Shown here piece by piece: positions 59,897-64,000 of a stretch of 64,000 nucleotides of DNA (position 1 is the first letter of the stretch; every line of letters starts with the position of its first letter). The notes beneath the pieces were generated by a model that did no database searches, had not been told where the DNA came from, and worked only from the letters and a program-made list of their open reading frames with translations. Source of the DNA: Salipiger abyssi (GTDB lineage Bacteria; Pseudomonadota; Alphaproteobacteria; Rhodobacterales; Rhodobacteraceae); the NCBI RefSeq assembly GCF_017311415.1, contig NZ_JAEKIS010000009.1, positions 1 through 64,000 of the forward strand, written 5' to 3'. The position numbers and the translations under genes are program-made.

Positions 59897-61132
59897 TTGA
59901 CGCGCAAACCCTTCGCGCTTTCGGCCTATCTGGCCTTTGCCCGCGGGCGCCCCGCAACGCCCATGCCCCCGGCGCCCCCCCGGCCCGAGGGGCCTGTGGT
60001 CTGGGCGCATGCGGACAGTGCCGAGGCCGCGCGTGCGCTCTCTGCGCTTTCCGCCCGGATGCAGAGCCAACGCCCGGAAATCACACTGCTGCTCACCCAT
60101 CCGCCCGGCATATCCGCCCCCAGCGGCGCCCCCGACCGCATCGTGCTGCCACTGCCGGTCGACAGCCAGGCCAATGCCCAGGCCTTTGCCGATCACTGGC
60201 GTCCGGATCTCGGGCTCTGGACCGGCCAGCGCCTGGCGCCTGCGCTGCTGGCGCGGGTCTCCGCCGCCGGCACGCGGATGATCCATCTCGGGGCACGCAA
60301 CGAGATCTGGACCACCCCCGCGCCGCTCTGGGTGCCCGATTGCACCGGCGCCGCACTGGCACTGTTCGACCGGATCTTTGCCGAGGACAGCGCCGCTCTG
60401 CGCCGGCTGCGTCGCATGGGGCTGAGCGACAGCCGATTGCGCCGTGCCGGTCCGCTCAGCGAGACCGCGCCGCCGCTCGACTGCCCACCGGCACTACACG
60501 AGGAGATGGCGCAGGCGCTCTCTGGCCGACCGGTCTGGCTCGCCGCCAAGATCCGCGCCGGCGAGGCCTCCGATATCCTGCGCGCGCATCGGCGGGCAAC
60601 GCGGCTCGCCCACCGGCTGCTGCTGATCCTGGTCCCCGCAAGCGCGGAGGACGGCGCCGCCATCGCCGAAACCGCAAGAGCCTCGGACCTGCGTATCGCC
60701 TGCTGGGAGAGCGGAGACATGCCCGATGAGAACTGCCAGGTGCTGCTGACCGCCGAAGCCGCCGATCTGGGTCTCTGGTACCGGCTCGCGCCCATCGTTT
60801 TCCTCGGTGGCTCGCTGCGCGCCGGTCATGGCGGCGAAGACCCGCTGGAGGCCGCCGCTCATGGCGCCGCCCTGCTCTATGGCCCGAATGTCGGGCGGCA
60901 TCTCTCGGCTTACACGCGGCTGGTCGAGGCCGGCGCCGCGCGCATCGTCCGCGATTTCGACACGCTGGCCGCGGCGGTCTCGCAGCTCATTGCGCCTGAC
61001 CGCGCCGCCGCCATGGCCCATGCCGGCTGGGATGTGATCAGCCAAGGCGCGGCGCTCACCGACGAGGTGATCGCGCTGATCATTCAGTGGCTCGACGGCG
61101 ATGGCGGCGACGGCGCCGGAGAGGCCGCCTGA
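59897..61132 (+). CDS. waaA: 3-Deoxy-D-manno-octulosonic acid transferase (WaaA-like)
   Basis: A 411-residue GT30-type transferase that adds Kdo to lipid A precursor. The C-terminal half is well kept: [32 protein letters not shown] and AVSQLIAP. The N-terminal half is less typical: the usual WxHAxSxGE block reads [11 protein letters not shown], so the invariant Gly-Glu is not obvious and the catalytic Glu may be offset by one residue. TTG start at 59897, five bp after the DUF4170 gene. lpxK overlaps its end by one base, supporting the assignment. Confidence 0.83.
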   Translation: MTRKPFALSAYLAFARGRPATPMPPAPPRPEGPVVWAHADSAEAARALSALSARMQSQRPEITLLLTHPPGISAPSGAPDRIVLPLPVDSQANAQAFADHWRPDLGLWTGQRLAPALLARVSAAGTRMIHLGARNEIWTTPAPLWVPDCTGAALALFDRIFAEDSAALRRLRRMGLSDSRLRRAGPLSETAPPLDCPPALHEEMAQALSGRPVWLAAKIRAGEASDILRAHRRATRLAHRLLLILVPASAEDGAAIAETARASDLRIACWESGDMPDENCQVLLTAEAADLGLWYRLAPIVFLGGSLRAGHGGEDPLEAAAHGAALLYGPNVGRHLSAYTRLVEAGAARIVRDFDTLAAAVSQLIAPDRAAAMAHAGWDVISQGAALTDEVIALIIQWLDGDGGDGAGEAA

Positions 61133-62124
61133 TGCGCCCGCCCGGCTTCTGGTACAATCCCCCCTCGCGCCCCGGCTGGCAGGCCCGTCTGCTGGCACCG
61201 CTGGGCGCGCTCACCGCGCGGGCGACCGCCCGCCGCGTCGCGCGGCAGGCGGGGCTTGCGCCCGGCGTGCCGGTGATCTGCGTCGGCAACCTCAATGCCG
61301 GCGGCACCGGCAAGACCCCCACGGTCGTCGCGCTGATCGAGCGGCTCTCGGCGCGCGGCCTGGTGGTGCATGTGGTCTCGCGCGGCCATGGCGGGCGGCT
61401 GAGCGGGCCGGTTCAGGTCGATCCACGCCGGCACGGCGCGATGGATGTGGGCGACGAGCCGCTGCTGCTCGCCGCCTTCACCCCGGTCTGGGTGGCACGC
61501 GACCGCGCGGCCGGCGCCCGCGCCGCCGTGGCCGCCGGGGCGCAAGTCATCCTGCTCGACGACGGTTTCCAGAACCCATCTCTGCAAAAAGATCTGTCGC
61601 TGATCGTGGTCGATGCCGCCAAGGGCTTCGGAAACGGGCGCTGCCTGCCCGCCGGCCCCCTGCGCGAGCCGATTCCCGCAGGTCTCGACCGCGCCGAACT
61701 GTTGCTCTCCATCGGCCCCGGCCCGGCGCAACGCCAGTTCGCCACGAGCTGGGGCGACAGGATCGCCCTGCCGCATCTGACCGGCCGGCTGGAGCCGCTG
61801 CAAACCGGCATGGACTGGGCCGATATGCGCGCCTTTGCCTTCGCCGGAATTGGCCACCCCGAGAAGTTCTTCGCCACCCTGAAAGGCCTCGGCGCCGAAT
61901 TGGCCGCTACGCAAGCGCTCGACGACCACCAGCCCTTCACCCCGGCGCTGCTGACCCGGCTGGAAACCGACGCGGCCCGGCTCGGGGCGCAGCTTGTGAC
62001 CACGGAAAAGGACGCAGTACGGCTACCCGACGCCTTCCGCCCCAAGGTGCTGACCCTGCCCGTGCGGTTGCAGATCGACGATGCGGGGCCACTCGACACC
62101 GCCCTGGACCGGCTGTTTCCCTGA
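61132..62124 (+). CDS. lpxK: Tetraacyldisaccharide 4'-kinase
   Basis: A 330-residue membrane-associated kinase of lipid A synthesis. The Walker A motif is [15 protein letters not shown], followed by [15 protein letters not shown], the [24 protein letters not shown] block (Walker B and substrate site) and [10 protein letters not shown] near the end. An N-terminal segment with few charges anchors it to the inner membrane. ATG 61132 overlaps the waaA stop (ATGA-type). Confidence 0.96.
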   Translation: MRPPGFWYNPPSRPGWQARLLAPLGALTARATARRVARQAGLAPGVPVICVGNLNAGGTGKTPTVVALIERLSARGLVVHVVSRGHGGRLSGPVQVDPRRHGAMDVGDEPLLLAAFTPVWVARDRAAGARAAVAAGAQVILLDDGFQNPSLQKDLSLIVVDAAKGFGNGRCLPAGPLREPIPAGLDRAELLLSIGPGPAQRQFATSWGDRIALPHLTGRLEPLQTGMDWADMRAFAFAGIGHPEKFFATLKGLGAELAATQALDDHQPFTPALLTRLETDAARLGAQLVTTEKDAVRLPDAFRPKVLTLPVRLQIDDAGPLDTALDRLFP

Positions 62125-62135
62125 CCGCCCGCGCC

Positions 62136-62180
62136 CAAATTTCTTCGAAGAAATTTGCAAAAGTCTTCGAAGACTTTTGC
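62136..62180. repeat. Dispersed double palindrome, family C, copy 2
   Basis: AAATTTCTTCGAAGAAATTT inside 62136-62157 and a second palindrome with core AAAGTCTTCGAAGACTTT inside 62157-62180. Relative to copy 1 the second palindrome differs at two symmetric positions that keep pairing. It lies between convergent lpxK and the N-formylglutamate amidohydrolase gene and would act as a two-way terminator. Confidence 0.9.
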
Positions 62181-62188
62181 CGCCACCC

Positions 62189-63055
62189 CTATTCCGCCGC
62201 CAGCGGCTGGTCCGCATCGCGGTGGCCGATGGCAGCGATTTCCGCCACCACCCCGCGCAAGAGCCGCCGGAAGGCCTGGAACTGCGCATTCGGCCGGATC
62301 CGCGCCTCATCCATATAGATCGACCGGTCGATCTCCACCTGGATGGCGTGCTGGCCGCGCGACGGTCGCCCATAGGCCTGGGTCACATAAGCACCGGCAA
62401 AGGGCGTATTGCGCACCACCGCCAGCCCCGCTCCGGCAAAGGCCGCCTCGACCCGCGCCACGATCTCCGGCGCGGCGGAGGCGCCGAACCGGTCGCCGAT
62501 CACGATCTCCGGACGCCGCCCGGAGCTGCGCGCCACGCCCTCCACCGCCTCATGCGGCATCGAGTGGCAATCGATCAGAATCGCCTCGCCATGCTGCGCC
62601 CGCGCGCGCTCGAGCAACCCGCGCAGCTGCTGGTGATAGGGGTGCCAGTAACGCGAGATCCGCCGCTCCGCCTCCGCCAGCGGCAGCTTGCCGCGATAGA
62701 TCGCCCGACCGTTCGCCACCACCCGCGGCACGACGCCCAGCCCGCTCGACACGCGCGGATTGTGCCCGCCGCGACGCACCCCTTCGATCAGCGCGGGATC
62801 GAGCTCATCGACCGAGCGATTGAGGTCGATAAAGGCGCGCGGCGCCCCGGCGCGCAGCAGCGGCGCGCCGAATTGCGGTGCGCAGTCGAAAAGCCGGTCG
62901 ACAAAGGCATCCTCGGAAGAGCGGATCGACTGTTCGTCGAGAACCGTGCCGCGCAGGAAGCTCCACGGGTAATCGCGCCCCGAATGCGGCGAGGCGAAGA
63001 CCACGCAGGAGGTGGCCGCCTCCGGCAGATCGAGGTGATAGGCGACTTTCGGCAT
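62189..63055 (-). CDS. N-formylglutamate amidohydrolase family protein
   Basis: A 288-residue metallohydrolase of the FGase family, which includes HutG-type N-formylglutamate deformylase. Family features: VVFASPHSGRDYPWSF (first metal motif), EDAFVDRLFDCAPQFGAPLLRAGAPRAFIDLNRSVDELD, ILIDCHSMPHEA and VEIDRSIYMDE. No other histidine-degradation genes are adjacent, so the substrate may be another N-acyl amino acid. It ends at the family C palindromes. Start ATG 63055. Confidence 0.9.
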   Translation of the reverse strand: MPKVAYHLDLPEAATSCVVFASPHSGRDYPWSFLRGTVLDEQSIRSSEDAFVDRLFDCAPQFGAPLLRAGAPRAFIDLNRSVDELDPALIEGVRRGGHNPRVSSGLGVVPRVVANGRAIYRGKLPLAEAERRISRYWHPYHQQLRGLLERARAQHGEAILIDCHSMPHEAVEGVARSSGRRPEIVIGDRFGASAAPEIVARVEAAFAGAGLAVVRNTPFAGAYVTQAYGRPSRGQHAIQVEIDRSIYMDEARIRPNAQFQAFRRLLRGVVAEIAAIGHRDADQPLAAE

Positions 63056-63256
63056 TCCGGCTCCTTCCGCGCCAGTTTAGCCCCATTTGCATCCCCGCCA
63101 AAAGCCCGTTTTACAGACAGTTAGGAAACCGGGAAAAGCTCTGGAAAAGCGCTTGCCACCGCTTCCGACTCCTTTTATAGAGCGCTCCACCGGCGCGGTT
63201 CCTCCGCGCCCCGTTTTATTCTGGGGCACGGGGAACAGGATCGCGCGGTCCATAAC

Positions 63257-63331
63257 GGGCGGTTAGCTCAGCGGTAGAGCACTACGTTGACATCGTAGGG
63301 GCCACTGGTTCGATCCCAGTACCGCCCACCA
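63257..63331 (+). tRNA. tRNA-Val (GAC anticodon)
   Basis: A 75-base tRNA with encoded CCA. The acceptor stem GGGCGGT/ACCGCCC is perfect, the D arm is GCTCAGCGGTAGAGC, the anticodon stem CTACG/CGTAG around TTGACAT (anticodon GAC), and the T arm CTGGTTCGATCCCAG. It lies 80 bp upstream of rpmJ and may share its promoter. Confidence 0.97.
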
Positions 63332-63412
63332 TGGACATCATCCCCGCGGCCTCGTGCCACGGGAAATCGCAACGCCAGGCGCTCGCGCGCCGCGACAAGA
63401 GGAGAGACCGAA

Positions 63413-63538
63413 ATGAAGGTCGCAAACTCGCTCCGCTCGCTCAAAAAGCGCCATCGCGACTGTCGCGTTGTGCGCCGCAAGGGCCGTGTCTACGTGATCA
63501 ACAAGACCCAGCGTCGCTTCAAGGCCCGTCAGGGCTGA
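63413..63538 (+). CDS. rpmJ: 50S ribosomal protein L36
   Basis: A 41-residue basic protein, [14 protein letters not shown]..., ending [13 protein letters not shown]. This is the alphaproteobacterial L36 lacking the zinc-ligand cysteines of the shorter C+ form: only one Cys (RDCRVV) remains, so it is the C- type. A ribosome site (AGAGGAGAG) is 10 bp upstream. It is followed by an intrinsic terminator. It is too short for most gene finders. Confidence 0.95.
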   Translation: MKVANSLRSLKKRHRDCRVVRRKGRVYVINKTQRRFKARQG

Positions 63539-63567
63539 GGCGTCCAAAGATCGCGAATAACGGAACT

Positions 63568-63600
63568 GGCCGCCCCTCTCGGGTGGCCTTTCTGCTTTTG
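63568..63600 (+). terminator. Intrinsic terminator of rpmJ
   Basis: GGCCGCCC, loop CTCTC and GGGTGGCC form an 8-bp stem with one G-U pair, followed by TTTCTGCTTTT. It directly follows rpmJ and precedes the convergent transglutaminase-like gene. Confidence 0.85.
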
Positions 63601-63629
63601 GTGCTGCGGTTTTCCACTCCGCCGCACGC

Positions 63630-64000
63630 TCAATCCTCCGCGACGATCTCGACCCGGTAACGCAGGCTCGTACCCATCGGCGCGCCGTAATAGCCCCCCT
63701 CCACCGGCATGGTCTCCGCCTGTTCCGGCGCGGCGCAGAGCGCCACATGGCCATCGCTCACCCGCGTGCCATGGGTGGGGTCGTAGCCGCGCCAGCCAAG
63801 CCCCGGCAGGAAGGCCTCGGGCCAGGCATGCAGATGCCGCTTGCCGTCGACGCTCTCCGCCCGCGCCTGATAGCCGCTGACAAAGCGCGCCGGGATCCCC
63901 ATGAGCCGGCAGCAGGCGATGAACAGCACCGCCAGATCCCGGCAGGCCCCCTCTGCCCGCAGCAGCGTCTCCTCCGGGCTCTGGGCATAACCGGTGTCGC
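63630..64000 (-). CDS. Transglutaminase-like cysteine peptidase, 5' end outside window
   Basis: The C-terminal about 123 residues of a transglutaminase-like protein that runs past the end of the window. The catalytic Cys is in EGACRDLAVLF, the His in HLHAWPEAFLPGLGW and the Asp in YDPTHGTRV, in the order expected. The frame stays open from 63630 to 64000 with no candidate start that would exclude upstream sequence; the ATG at 63929 lies after the catalytic Cys and cannot be the true start. In related bacteria such genes usually sit beside alpha-E or circularly permuted ATP-grasp genes. Confidence 0.88.
   Translation of the reverse strand, partial: DTGYAQSPEETLLRAEGACRDLAVLFIACCRLMGIPARFVSGYQARAESVDGKRHLHAWPEAFLPGLGWRGYDPTHGTRVSDGHVALCAAPEQAETMPVEGGYYGAPMGTSLRYRVEIVAED

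Overview
The window reads as a chromosomal segment of a marine or halotolerant alphaproteobacterium, most probably a Rhodobacteraceae (Roseobacter group, Salipiger-like). The reasons are the high GC content, dense short-spaced operons with ATGA overlaps, a complete ectoine operon (ectA-ectB-ectC-ask) beside a MarR-type EctR, and typical family neighbourhoods: rsmB-heparinase-like-purH, pmbA-IMPase-DUF4170-waaA-lpxK, and small proteins such as DUF3572, DUF4170 and DUF983. Species assignment is inference; no database was searched.

Layout. 1-860 is decayed mobile DNA: an IS3 orfA/orfB end fused in frame to an IS5-type transposase tail whose outer end cuts a metallophosphoesterase gene. 1042-5390 holds tRNA-Gln and a cyclic-di-GMP cluster: an H-NOX-like protein with its diguanylate cyclase, a HAD hydrolase, DUF3572 and a PleD-like cyclase with a degenerate receiver. 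5402-7668 is an ECF sigma / membrane protein / periplasmic sensor / EF-hand operon. 7904-13644 contains small housekeeping genes, a LysR regulator and an Ala-rich repeat protein. 13713-21109 runs from lepA to parE and includes an AT-rich accessory patch (DUF4160/DUF2442 pair and an unknown protein). A second AT-rich gene follows parE. 22153-25461 has cbiZ, two secreted proteins, an L,D-transpeptidase and a cytochrome c.

25544-32326 is the most unusual block. A vanadium-haloperoxidase-fold protein that has lost its catalytic histidines is divergent from a leaderless subtilase. Next comes an apparently intact PAP2/haloperoxidase with ten N-terminal Gly-His-Glu repeats, divergent from a SARP/BTAD-type activator. 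Heptamers of the form RTTYACG, some spaced by exactly 11 or 22 bp as in known SARP operators, lie in both divergent promoter regions. I propose this as a SARP-controlled, previously undescribed module; its function is unknown.

32334-36866 is ectR and the ectoine operon, closed by a strong terminator. 36921-63055 is mostly core: VWA/CoxE, glnE, YbaK, site-2 protease, recJ, glpX, hom, a TetR with a 20-bp palindrome, purH, rsmB, sdhAF4, dapB, rbfA, pmbA, waaA and lpxK. The end holds tRNA-Val, rpmJ and a transglutaminase-like gene cut by the window edge. Three families of dispersed palindromic repeats lie between genes; one shows compensatory base changes and one copy of another is used as an intrinsic terminator.
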